Shown: positions 1-6,788, numbered from the stretch's first letter. The stretch is DNA of 8,907 nucleotides from Acidobacteriota bacterium (GCA_020200195.1 JAIVJE010000468.1:1-8907); one strand, 5' to 3'. A program made the numbers and translations. The notes: generated by a model not told the origin, from the letters alone.

Positions 1-2482
1 CGGTGGAGCGACCGCTGAAGTCGGTGAGCGGCCGCATCGCACCCCCTTCGGTCGGCAGCACCCAGATGTTGCTGCTGGTGCCATCCGTCAGCGGCATCGT
101 CAGCCACTTGCCATCCGGCGACAGAACCGGTACGAGCAGTCTCCGGTTGACCGGGACGCGCGACCCGGCTACGCGAACGAGCACCTCCGATGGACCGTTC
201 TCCGGGCGAGCCCTGCGGATTTCGTGGTCGACGATGCCGTTGGTCTTGGTGAGGGGGTTCACGAAGTACAACGCCGAACCGTCAGCCGTCGGAGCTGGCG
301 CGCGAGCATTTTCACACCGCACGGAAATCGCCGGCCCTCCTTCGATCGCAGTCTTTTCGATGCAGACCGCGTTGGCGATATTCCGAAAGTAGTACACCCA
401 CCGGCCGTCCGCCGACCAGTTCGCGCCGGACCCCAGAGGAATCAATTGGCGAAGTCCGCTCCCGTCGCGATTGATGAGCCAAAGGCTGTTCGCCCCCCGA
501 CGGGTCAAGATGAACACGATCTGGTTTCCCGCCGGTGACCACGCGGGAACGCCCACGGAGATTGCGGGATTCCGCTCGAACGTGATCTGGCGAGTGCCCG
601 AACCGTCGGTTCGGGCTATCCACAGGTTGCCGTGGCCGCCGCTGTCGGAGAGGTAGACCACCTCCGATTCATCCGGACTCACCGACGGGGTCTGCGCCTG
701 GCCGGTCTGGCGTGTAATGCGAAGGCCGCCCTGTGTGTTCTCAGCCGGCGACCGATTGACGGGAAATCTCCAGATGTCCGATTGCATTCGGATCCGGCTC
801 CCCGTCAACATGCCGGATCGGTGTACGTCGGGCTCCACGTAGGACACGTCACCGAACGTGAGCTGGCGGTCGCCGGTGCCGTCCCGCTCGACGGCCCGCA
901 GGTTGAACAGCGGTGGATAGAGTACCGTGCTTCCTGCGGAGGAGCTGTACACGATCCCCGAGCCGGCTGGTAGCCACGAGAGTCCCCTCAGGTCATCACC
1001 GCGCGCGATCTCTCGCGGGTCGCCCTCGAGGTCTGCGCTGACCACGAGAACGCGCTTGTCGAAACCCCCGCCGAAATTGTCTTGTTGAAACGCGATCCAG
1101 CGATCATCCGGCGACCAGCGCGGATACTCGTAGATGAACGTGGGAGGAACCGGCTTGAGCTGGTCGGTGCCGGAGCCATCGCGCGTGACCAACACGAGGG
1201 CGATCCGCTTGTCCTCGAATCGAAAAAGGGCGATGCGCCGGCCGTCATGGCTGATGTCGCCGCCGCTGAGCGCCGAGGCCACCCGCCGCGGCTCGCCACC
1301 AAGCGCGGAGATCTCCCAGATCGTGCCGTGCTCCCCTGGTATGCTCGACGGCGCAAAGTAAATGAGGGAACTCGAATCCGGCGCCCAGCGGGGCTGCTCG
1401 TGGTCGGCATCGTCACGGGTGATTTGCAGGGGCGCGCCGCCGGCCAACAACCGGAGCCAGATCTGACGCCTGCCGCCGGCGCGGGCCACGAACGCCACGG
1501 TCTTGCCGTCAGGCGAAATGGCCGGCGACTCCTCCATCCCGACGAAATCGGTGAGACGCTGGAGTTGTACGCTCCGCGCGGGTGCTTCGCTCGGGCGCGC
1601 CCAGAGCAGCCAGCCAGCGAAACTGAGCGACGCCAACGCGACGACACCGAGCAGCCAGATCAGGCTTCGCCCAGGGAATCGAGAGGCGACGGCGACGCGG
1701 CCAGCCTCACCGGTTGCCGCGTCTTCCATCCAGTGCCGCGCGTCACCGATGTCGCGGAGGCGGCGGCGCGGATCTTTCTCGAGGCAACGCTGCAGCAAAC
1801 GACGGACGGCTGACGGCGTCGCCGCCGGCAACAGACTCCAGTCCGTTTCACGCTCGAGGATCGCCACGATCGTGTGCGACCACGTCTCGCCGCGAAATGC
1901 GGGGCGGCCGGTGACCATCTCGTAGAGCACGCACCCGAATGCCCAGATGTCGGTTCGTTTGTCCAGTGCCTTGCCGCGCGCCTGTTCGGGACTCATGTAC
2001 GCCGCGGTGCCAAGGATCACGCCCAGGATCGTACCGTCCGCCGTCATGGTCGGGGACATGGACAGTTCCGGCGTGGACGCTTCGGCCGCGAGGGCTTTTG
2101 CGAGACCGAAGTCGAGTACCTTGACCACTCCATCGGGCGTGATCTTGATGTTGGCGGGTTTGAAATCACGATGGATGATGCCGGACCCATGGGCGGCATC
2201 GAGCGCATCGGTGATCTGCTGGGCGATGGCCAATGCCTCCGAGAGTTCGAACCCATAGATGGCCGCGATGTGCGGATGATTGAGCGAGGCGAGCAATCGC
2301 GCTTCGCGTTCGAAGCGCGCCACGCGGTCGGTGTCTGCCGTGAAGGCAGGCGGCAGGATCTTCAGCGCGACGTCGCGCCCGAGCTTGGTGTCGCGCGCGC
2401 GATACACTTCGCCCATACCGCCAGCTCCGAGGGAACCGAGAATCTCGTAGACGCCGATGCGGTCACCGAGCGAGAGGATCAA
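1..2482 (-). CDS. Membrane-anchored Ser/Thr protein kinase with TolB/PD40-like propeller; C-terminus beyond the window; internal deletion in kinase domain
   Basis: 827 codons are visible with no in-frame stop. The TTG at 2482 is chosen because the kinase fold starts directly after it and no in-frame ATG or GTG is better placed; no Shine-Dalgarno is visible. Kinase motifs in order: glycine loop LGAGGMGEVY (18-27), VALK with Lys41, helix-C Glu60, NHPHI (68-72), HRD (104-106, followed by Phe rather than the usual Leu), Asn111, DFG (124-126), SPE (164-166), DIWAFG (178-183). One hydrophobic segment at ~274-294 is a likely membrane anchor. From ~308 to the edge there are about ten WD40/PD40-type blades with SPDG or WSP motifs, probably outside the cytoplasm. 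Known of the family: PknB-like kinases that phosphorylate proteins, with a sensing propeller. Odd: YGFE (76-79) runs straight into LSEALAIA (80-87). Relatives have about 25-30 residues here, holding strands 4-5 and the hinge, so ATP binding is doubtful. Family assignment is firm; activity is not. Confidence 0.9.
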   Translation of the reverse strand, partial: MILSLGDRIGVYEILGSLGAGGMGEVYRARDTKLGRDVALKILPPAFTADTDRVARFEREARLLASLNHPHIAAIYGFELSEALAIAQQITDALDAAHGSGIIHRDFKPANIKITPDGVVKVLDFGLAKALAAEASTPELSMSPTMTADGTILGVILGTAAYMSPEQARGKALDKRTDIWAFGCVLYEMVTGRPAFRGETWSHTIVAILERETDWSLLPAATPSAVRRLLQRCLEKDPRRRLRDIGDARHWMEDAATGEAGRVAVASRFPGRSLIWLLGVVALASLSFAGWLLWARPSEAPARSVQLQRLTDFVGMEESPAISPDGKTVAFVARAGGRRQIWLRLLAGGAPLQITRDDADHEQPRWAPDSSSLIYFAPSSIPGEHGTIWEISALGGEPRRVASALSGGDISHDGRRIALFRFEDKRIALVLVTRDGSGTDQLKPVPPTFIYEYPRWSPDDRWIAFQQDNFGGGFDKRVLVVSADLEGDPREIARGDDLRGLSWLPAGSGIVYSSSAGSTVLYPPLFNLRAVERDGTGDRQLTFGDVSYVEPDVHRSGMLTGSRIRMQSDIWRFPVNRSPAENTQGGLRITRQTGQAQTPSVSPDESEVVYLSDSGGHGNLWIARTDGSGTRQITFERNPAISVGVPAWSPAGNQIVFILTRRGANSLWLINRDGSGLRQLIPLGSGANWSADGRWVYYFRNIANAVCIEKTAIEGGPAISVRCENARAPAPTADGSALYFVNPLTKTNGIVDHEIRRARPENGPSEVLVRVAGSRVPVNRRLLVPVLSPDGKWLTMPLTDGTSSNIWVLPTEGGAMRPLTDFSGRST

Positions 2483-2492
2483 AATTGGCGCG

Positions 2493-2522
2493 AGTATAAC
2501 CGGTCGTGCGCGACGTTGTCGC
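2493..2522 (-). promoter_or_regulatory. Candidate promoter of the kinase gene, nearly leaderless
   Basis: On the minus strand a TATACT box (2493-2498; 5 of 6 to the -10 consensus) lies only 10 bases before the TTG start. An 18-base spacer separates it from GCGACA (2517-2522), which keeps the GACA half of a -35 box. Transcription would begin about 4 bases before the start codon, consistent with the missing Shine-Dalgarno. A GATAAT at 2541-2546 is an alternative -10 that would give a leader of about 50 bases. This is a visual call. Confidence 0.35.
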
Positions 2523-2577
2523 CTTTGGACGGGAGTCAAGATTATCAGGAACGCGGGGCTCGGCCACGCACTCCGTA

Positions 2578-2621
2578 CCCTGCACCGCACGTCGCACGTT
2601 GCACCCTGCACGTCGCACGTT
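2578..2621. repeat. Short direct repeat of a GC-rich motif in the divergent intergenic region
   Basis: GCACGTCGCACGTT occurs exactly at 2587-2600 and 2608-2621, a 21-base period. CCCTGCAC occurs at 2578-2585 and 2604-2611. Each 14-mer itself contains CGCACGT/GCACGT near-repeats. The array ends 22 bases before the start codon of the fusion gene, so it overlaps the place where its -35 region should be. It could be a tandem operator or a simple repeat of the kind scattered in high-GC intergenic DNA; two copies are too few to decide. Confidence 0.6.
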
Positions 2622-2629
2622 CGTTAGGC

Positions 2630-2635
2630 CATAAT
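2630..2635 (+). promoter_or_regulatory. Candidate -10 box for a leaderless transcript of the fusion gene
   Basis: CATAAT (5 of 6 to TATAAT) ends 8 bases before the ATG at 2644. That is the spacing expected when transcription starts at or within a base or two of the start codon. No purine-rich ribosome binding site lies upstream of this ATG. The -35 position (about 2607-2612, TGCACG) matches poorly and falls inside the repeat. Supported by spacing and composition only. Confidence 0.35.
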
Positions 2636-2643
2636 CTGCCCCG

Positions 2644-5613
2644 ATGTCGTTTCTTCGGCTGGCCCCCCGATTGTCCGCCGCCGCCGCGGCGAGCCTCGCG
2701 CGCGAGATCTATGGGCTCGACGCCGAGGCGCACCCGCTGACCAGCGAGCGGGATCAGAACTTTCTTCTCGAGACGGACCGCGGCCGCTTCGTTCTGAAAA
2801 TCGCCAACGCGTCAGAGGATCGCGCGACGCTCGAAGCTCAGAATGCGGCGATGTCGCACCTGGCGCTGCACACCGCGATGTCGCCACGGCCGCTCCCCGC
2901 GCTCGACGGCAACGTCATCGTCCCCACCGCGGATTCGCATCTTGTCCGCCTGCTCACCTGGATTCCCGGCGTCCCGATGGGTACCGTCCGGCGGCACAGC
3001 ATGGACCTGCTCGAGGAACTCGGCGGCGCCGTCGGCCGAATAGACGAGGCACTCGAGCGCTTCGATCACCCCGCCATCCATCGCGAATTCCATTGGGATC
3101 TCGCGCATGCGCTGAGAGCCATAGGTCGGCGTCTGTCGCTGGTGACGGATCCGGCCCTGCGCGCGCTCGTCGGCGCCACGGTGGCGCGGATCGAACGGGA
3201 CGATGCGGCGGCGCGATTCAGCCGGCTGCGGCGTACGGCGATTCATGGCGACCTCAATGACCACAACGTGATCGTTGGTGGAGGCACCGACCGGTACACG
3301 CGCAATCAGCACGTCGCCGGCATCATCGACTTCGGAGATATGGTCCATAGCTTCACGGTGGCGGATCTGGCGATCGCGGCGGCGTACGCGGTGCTGGACA
3401 AACCTGATCCGCTGGCCGCGGCGGCGGCGCTCGTCGCCGGCTACCACACCGCCCGTCCGCTCCGCGAGGATGAGCTCGCGTGTGTGTTCGGCTTGATCGA
3501 GCTGCGGTTGTGCCTCAGCATCTGCATGGCGGCGGATCAGCAGCCGCAACGCCCTGACGATCCGGTTCTCGCGATCAGTCAGCCACCCATCGCCCGCACG
3601 TTGCCCCGGCTGGCGGCATTGCATCCGCGGTTCGTCGAGGCGACGCTGCGAGCCGCATGTGGCCTCGACCCTGTCCCGCGGGGCCGGCGGGTCGTCGAAT
3701 GGCTGCGTGCGGCACCGGTGTCGGACGTGGTGCGGTTGAGAACGGATCGAACGGTTTCGGCCGCGCCTGTCGTGCTCGACCTCGCCGTCGGCAGTCCGCT
3801 GGTGTCTGGCAATCCTCGCGACAACGAGGAGACGGTGATGACGCCCCGGATCGAAGCCGTCATGCGCCACGCGGGTGCGGCGATCGCGATCGGACGATAT
3901 GGAGAACCGCGCATCCTTTACTCGTCTCCCCTGTTTGCGGTGCCCGGCGACCGAACGGCACGCCGCACTGTCCATCTCGGAATGGATCTGTTCACGCCCG
4001 CGGGGACCGTGATCCACGCACCGCTGGACGGCGCGGTGCACGCCTGTGTCGAAAACGCCGCCCCGCTCGATTACGGACCGGTGGTGATTCTGCGTCATGC
4101 GACAGACGGAGGAGACCACTTCTTCACGCTCTACGGCCACTTGAGCCGCGAGTCGCTCGGTTCGCTTCGCGACGGGCAAGTCGTCCGTGCCGGCGAGCCG
4201 TTCGCCATGGTCGGCCGAGCGGACGTCAATGGCGGCTGGACGCCGCATCTGCACTTCCAGCTCATAATCGATCTGCTGGAAGAGGGAACTGACTTTCCCG
4301 GAGTGTGTGCCGCGGCAGAACGCGTCGCATGGTCTGCACTCTCGCCCGACCCCAACGTCATCTTGCGGATCCCCGAATCTCTCTTTTTCCCTGTCGCGCC
4401 TGACGTCACGCAGACCCTTGCCGAGCGGAACGTACGCGTGGGGCCTAACGTGCGCGTGGGGTTTCGTCATCCGCTGAAAGCTGCCCGCGGCTGGCTGCAG
4501 TACATGTACGACGACGCCGGCCGCCGCTATCTGGACGCGTACAACAACGTTCCACACGTCGGCCACAGTCATCCGCGCGTGGCCGCCGCCGTCGCCGATC
4601 AGATGCGCGTGCTCAACACGAACACGCGATACCTGCACGACACGCTGAGCGCGTTTGCGGCGCGCTTGACCGCGACGCTGCCCGAGCCGCTCCGCGTGTG
4701 CTACTTCGTCAACTCCGGCAGCGAGGCAAACGAGCTGGCCCTTCGTCTCGCAGGCGCGCACACCGGACGCCGCGGTACCATCGTCCTGGATGGCGGGTAC
4801 CACGGCAACACGACGACGCTCATCGAGATCAGCCCCTATAAGTTCAATGGCCCAGGCGGGCGCGGCGCTCCGGCGTGGGTGCATGTCGTTCCTCAGCCCG
4901 ACGTCTATCGTGGCCCCTACAAGAGTCATGATCCACGCGCCGGCGAGCGCTATGCCGAGTTCGTGGCTTCCACGATCGCGGCCATGCGCGACCACGGCGA
5001 CGCTCCAGCGGTCTTCATCGCGGAAACATGTCCGAGCGCCGGTGGGCAGATCGTGCCTCCGCCGGGCTATCTCTCCGCCGTGTACAGCCACGTTCGCGCC
5101 GCAGGTGGCGTGTGTATCGCCGACGAGGTGCAAACCGGGTACGGGCGCATGGGATCGAGCTTCTACGCGTTCCAGGACCAGCACGTCGTTCCCGACATCG
5201 TCGTGCTCGGAAAGCCAATCGGCAACGGATACCCGCTCGGTGCCGTCATCACCACGCCGGAGATCGCCGCGTCGTTCGACAACGGCATGGAATTCTTCAG
5301 CACCTTCGGTGGCAGCACGGTGGCGTGCGCCGCGGGTATGGCGGTGCTGGATACCGTGCTCGAGGAGAAACTCATGGGGCACGCCGCGTCGACAGGGGCC
5401 CTGTTGATCGAAGGTCTCCGCGGTGTCGGTGCACGCCACAGCGTGATTGGCGACGTGCGAGGCGCAGGGTTCTTCCTCGGTGTGGAACTGATCACGGATC
5501 GTGAGCTCACAACGTGCTCAAGATCCGCCCTCCAATGTGCTTCGACGAGGAAGACGTCGAGCAGCTCGTGTCTACGCTGGACCGGGTGCTCGGCGAGCTC
5601 CAATGAGGTGTAG
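2644..5613 (+). CDS. Three-domain fusion: APH-type kinase / M23 peptidase-like / class III PLP aminotransferase or phospho-lyase; C-terminus frameshifted
   Basis: No signal peptide or membrane segment, so probably cytoplasmic. Residues ~1-345 form an APH/hydroxylysine-kinase-like domain: Lys52, Glu64, HGDLNDHN (201-208; Asp203 the likely catalytic base) and DFGD (229-232). Residues ~420-560 are an M23/LytM domain with every expected metal ligand: HLGMD (His444, Asp448), His499 and HLH (535-537). Residues ~593-955 are a class III aminotransferase: NSGSEAN (690-696), DEVQTG with PLP-contacting Asp827, and GKPIGNG with Lys857 as the PLP lysine. Family knowledge: this domain order occurs in other bacterial proteins of about 1000 residues. 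Separate homologues of the end domains (hydroxylysine kinase; ethanolamine-phosphate and phosphohydroxylysine phospho-lyases) phosphorylate an amino alcohol and then eliminate phosphate. The substrate here is unknown. Odd: after about residue 955 the reading leaves the family; see 5508-5606. The ATG fits family N-termini. Confidence 0.88.
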   Translation: MSFLRLAPRLSAAAAASLAREIYGLDAEAHPLTSERDQNFLLETDRGRFVLKIANASEDRATLEAQNAAMSHLALHTAMSPRPLPALDGNVIVPTADSHLVRLLTWIPGVPMGTVRRHSMDLLEELGGAVGRIDEALERFDHPAIHREFHWDLAHALRAIGRRLSLVTDPALRALVGATVARIERDDAAARFSRLRRTAIHGDLNDHNVIVGGGTDRYTRNQHVAGIIDFGDMVHSFTVADLAIAAAYAVLDKPDPLAAAAALVAGYHTARPLREDELACVFGLIELRLCLSICMAADQQPQRPDDPVLAISQPPIARTLPRLAALHPRFVEATLRAACGLDPVPRGRRVVEWLRAAPVSDVVRLRTDRTVSAAPVVLDLAVGSPLVSGNPRDNEETVMTPRIEAVMRHAGAAIAIGRYGEPRILYSSPLFAVPGDRTARRTVHLGMDLFTPAGTVIHAPLDGAVHACVENAAPLDYGPVVILRHATDGGDHFFTLYGHLSRESLGSLRDGQVVRAGEPFAMVGRADVNGGWTPHLHFQLIIDLLEEGTDFPGVCAAAERVAWSALSPDPNVILRIPESLFFPVAPDVTQTLAERNVRVGPNVRVGFRHPLKAARGWLQYMYDDAGRRYLDAYNNVPHVGHSHPRVAAAVADQMRVLNTNTRYLHDTLSAFAARLTATLPEPLRVCYFVNSGSEANELALRLAGAHTGRRGTIVLDGGYHGNTTTLIEISPYKFNGPGGRGAPAWVHVVPQPDVYRGPYKSHDPRAGERYAEFVASTIAAMRDHGDAPAVFIAETCPSAGGQIVPPPGYLSAVYSHVRAAGGVCIADEVQTGYGRMGSSFYAFQDQHVVPDIVVLGKPIGNGYPLGAVITTPEIAASFDNGMEFFSTFGGSTVACAAGMAVLDTVLEEKLMGHAASTGALLIEGLRGVGARHSVIGDVRGAGFFLGVELITDRELTTCSRSALQCASTRKTSSSSCLRWTGCSASSNEV
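4429..4461 (+). repeat. In-frame 18-base direct repeat at the peptidase/aminotransferase junction
   Basis: AACGTACGCGTGGGG (4429-4443) is repeated as AACGTGCGCGTGGGG (4447-4461), with one mismatch and an 18-base period. It encodes NVRVGP followed by NVRVGF (residues 596-607), just before the conserved entry to the aminotransferase domain. It looks like a small tandem duplication in the linker and keeps the frame. Confidence 0.7.
5508..5606 (+). pseudogene. Out-of-frame remnant of the fusion protein's C-terminus
   Basis: Read from 5508, one base back from the frame of the long gene, this stretch gives HNVLKIRPPMCFDEEDVEQL and continues to LGELQ, then TGA at 5604-5606. HNVLKIRPP is the characteristic near-terminal motif of the AGXT2/phospho-lyase branch of class III aminotransferases, so this is the true C-terminal helix region. 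In relatives about 28-30 residues separate the last in-frame segment (GVELITDRE) from this motif. They are absent here, and the frame change implies that the missing length is a multiple of three plus one. The long frame instead ends in a Ser/Cys/Arg-rich 34-codon tail ending at the TAG at 5611-5613. Confidence 0.85.
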
Positions 5614-5657
5614 CATGATTGTTCGCATGTGCAGCGGCCGGCGGTCGGCGCGCTCGA

Positions 5658-5664
5658 GAAGGAG
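5658..5664 (+). promoter_or_regulatory. Ribosome binding site deciding the DinB-like start
   Basis: GAAGGAG sits 5 bases before the ATG at 5670. It selects this start over the in-frame ATG at 5619, which would add 17 residues of low-complexity sequence. Confidence 0.8.
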
Positions 5665-5669
5665 TTTCG

Positions 5670-6164
5670 ATGAACTTACGCGCTGAAGCCCTGGCGAATC
5701 GGATCGAACAGGGCGCCCAGGCACTGGCGGCCTTTGCCCAGAGCCTGTCCGAGGACGAGTGGGCGATCCGCGTGCCGAAGGATGGGCGTGCCGTCGGTGT
5801 GATCGTGCATCACGTGGCGAGCGTCTACCCACTGGAAGTGGAGTTGGCGCGCAAGCTTGCGTCCGGGAGGGCGATCGCGGGGGTGACGTGGGATGCCGTC
5901 GCACAGATGAACGCCGACCATGCGCATCAGCATGGCGCGGTGAACAAGGAGGAGGCGCTGGCACTTCTGCGTCGCAACAGCAAAACCGCAGCCGATGCCG
6001 TCCGTGCGTTCACGGATGACGAGCTCGATCGCGCGGCCCCCGTATCGCTCAATGGAGACGCGCCGCTGACCGCGCAGTTCTTCATCGAGGATCACGCCCT
6101 GCGCCACAGTTTCCATCACCTCGCCCGGATTCGCGCCGCCGTCGGACGCACCGGCGGCGCCTGA
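5670..6164 (+). CDS. DinB-like putative metal-dependent protein
   Basis: 164 residues, the usual size for DinB/YfiT-like four-helix proteins. The family fold brings three histidines together around a metal. Here His47/His48 (VIVHHVAS) and the C-terminal HALRHSFHHL (142-151) are the candidates, and the rest reads as amphipathic helices. The family includes thiol-dependent transferases and many members of unknown role; nothing here identifies a substrate. The start is set by the ribosome binding site just upstream. The gene begins 56 bases after the fusion gene's stop on the same strand with no obvious terminator between, so cotranscription is possible. The coding sequence looks intact, unlike its upstream neighbour. 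Membership of the superfamily is likely; enzymatic role is open. The gene name dinB of the DNA polymerase is unrelated. Confidence 0.85.
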   Translation: MNLRAEALANRIEQGAQALAAFAQSLSEDEWAIRVPKDGRAVGVIVHHVASVYPLEVELARKLASGRAIAGVTWDAVAQMNADHAHQHGAVNKEEALALLRRNSKTAADAVRAFTDDELDRAAPVSLNGDAPLTAQFFIEDHALRHSFHHLARIRAAVGRTGGA

Positions 6165-6289
6165 TGGTGGGGCGTGGGGTGGCCTTGGTGCGCCCGTTGC
6201 CTACGCCGCCACGCCTCGTTACCTCCTTGGAGTGGCGCAGTGATGGGGCCGCGGCGGCAGCCGCCTGGTGGAGGTTGGCGGACGGACGT

Positions 6290-6315
6290 GCAGGTCAGGC
6301 GACGATCTGACGTGC
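6290..6315. terminator. Hairpin directly after the SnoaL-like stop codon, possible terminator
   Basis: The arms GCAGGTCAG (6290-6298) and CTGACGTGC (6307-6315) pair over 9 bases with one mismatch around an 8-base loop. The hairpin abuts the stop codon of the minus-strand gene (6316-6318) and lies between two convergent genes. There is no T-rich tail on either strand, so an intrinsic terminator is not proven. The rest of 6165-6289 shows only a compact GGCGG/CCGCC hairpin (6253-6265). Confidence 0.3.
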
Positions 6316-6747
6316 CTACATCCCGGCTGCGGGCTTCGCGCGGAGGACGCCGACCTGGACCAGCAGTCCGGTAAAATCCAGCACGCGGCGTTCGTGCGCG
6401 ATGCGATCCCCATCGAGCCGATAGATGAACGCGCTGGAGACATCGATGCGGCGGCCGGTGGCGCTCAGGCCAAAGAATTCTCCGGCGTGCGTCCCACCGA
6501 CGTGGCAAAGAACCGCGACTTTGTCGCCGTCGATCAGTACGTCCTCGGTGGCGAAGGTCAGGTCCGGAAACGCAGTGAACCACATACGAAAAATCCGTTC
6601 GATCTCGGCGCGCCCTTCGAGCACGCCTCCCGTCGGGCTGACGACCACGGCATCGGTCGCATAGTCGGCGGTGAGTGCGGCCGCATCGTGCGCCCCCCAG
6701 GCGGCTTCTCGGCGGGCTAACAGGGCGACGATCTCTTCCCGCGTCAC
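6316..6747 (-). CDS. SnoaL-like / NTF2-fold protein
   Basis: 143 residues from a GTG at 6747. The sequence opens VTREEIVALLARREAAWGAH, followed by DYATDAVVVSPTGGVLEGR, a FRMWFTAFPDLTF segment, the DGDKVAVLCHVGGTH strand and the GEFFGLSATGRRID strand. This is the order seen in SnoaL-like polyketide cyclase/ester cyclase-type proteins of the NTF2 fold, a cone that encloses a small hydrophobic ligand. Most bacterial members of this size have no assigned substrate, and there are no polyketide genes nearby, so a biosynthetic role should not be assumed. GTG rather than an upstream start is chosen because AGGAGGT lies 5 bases before it; the frame stays open to 7119 only as a shadow of the peptidase gene. 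The gene is divergent from the peptidase and convergent with the DinB-like gene. Confidence 0.85.
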   Translation of the reverse strand: MTREEIVALLARREAAWGAHDAAALTADYATDAVVVSPTGGVLEGRAEIERIFRMWFTAFPDLTFATEDVLIDGDKVAVLCHVGGTHAGEFFGLSATGRRIDVSSAFIYRLDGDRIAHERRVLDFTGLLVQVGVLRAKPAAGM

Positions 6748-6752
6748 GGAGC

Positions 6753-6759
6753 ACCTCCT
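6753..6759 (-). promoter_or_regulatory. Strong ribosome binding site of the SnoaL-like gene
   Basis: On the minus strand AGGAGGT ends 5 bases before the GTG at 6747. It is a near-perfect Shine-Dalgarno sequence and fixes a non-ATG start. Confidence 0.85.
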
Positions 6760-6782
6760 GCGCTGCCCTCCGGGAGAGCGGT

Positions 6783-6788
6783 AGTATA
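6783..6788 (-). promoter_or_regulatory. Candidate -10 box of the SnoaL-like gene
   Basis: TATACT on the minus strand, the same hexamer as the proposed kinase -10, lies 35 bases before the GTG. It would give a leader of about 28 bases that includes the ribosome binding site. No convincing -35 is seen. The box lies in the 51-base gap shared with the divergent peptidase gene, where TAGTAT (6782-6787) could serve as a weak -10 for the other strand. Confidence 0.35.

Noticed and set aside
2534..2539. TTGACT on the minus strand as the -35 of the kinase promoter
   Set aside because: It is 35 bases from the TATACT box, twice the workable spacing.
2578..2621. CRISPR or attachment-site reading of the intergenic repeat
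   Set aside because: Only two 14-base copies are present, with no spacers of regular length, no cas genes and no integrase.
1874..2740. Plus-strand open frame of 288 codons opposite the kinase domain
   Set aside because: It overlaps the minus-strand kinase motifs base for base and has no family features or ribosome binding site.
2812..5439. An 875-residue open frame on the minus strand opposite the fusion gene
   Set aside because: It is the mirror of a high-GC coding frame. Its translation is Arg/His/Val-rich with no recognisable domain, while the plus strand has complete motifs of three families.
5500..5515. Programmed -1 frameshift in the fusion gene
   Set aside because: A one-base slip would reach the original C-terminal frame, but there is no slippery heptamer, and about 28 family residues would still be missing, so deletion explains more.
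6253..6265. GGCGG/CCGCC hairpin as an intrinsic terminator for the DinB-like gene
   Set aside because: The stem is five bases with no T tract after it; such palindromes are expected by chance at this GC content.
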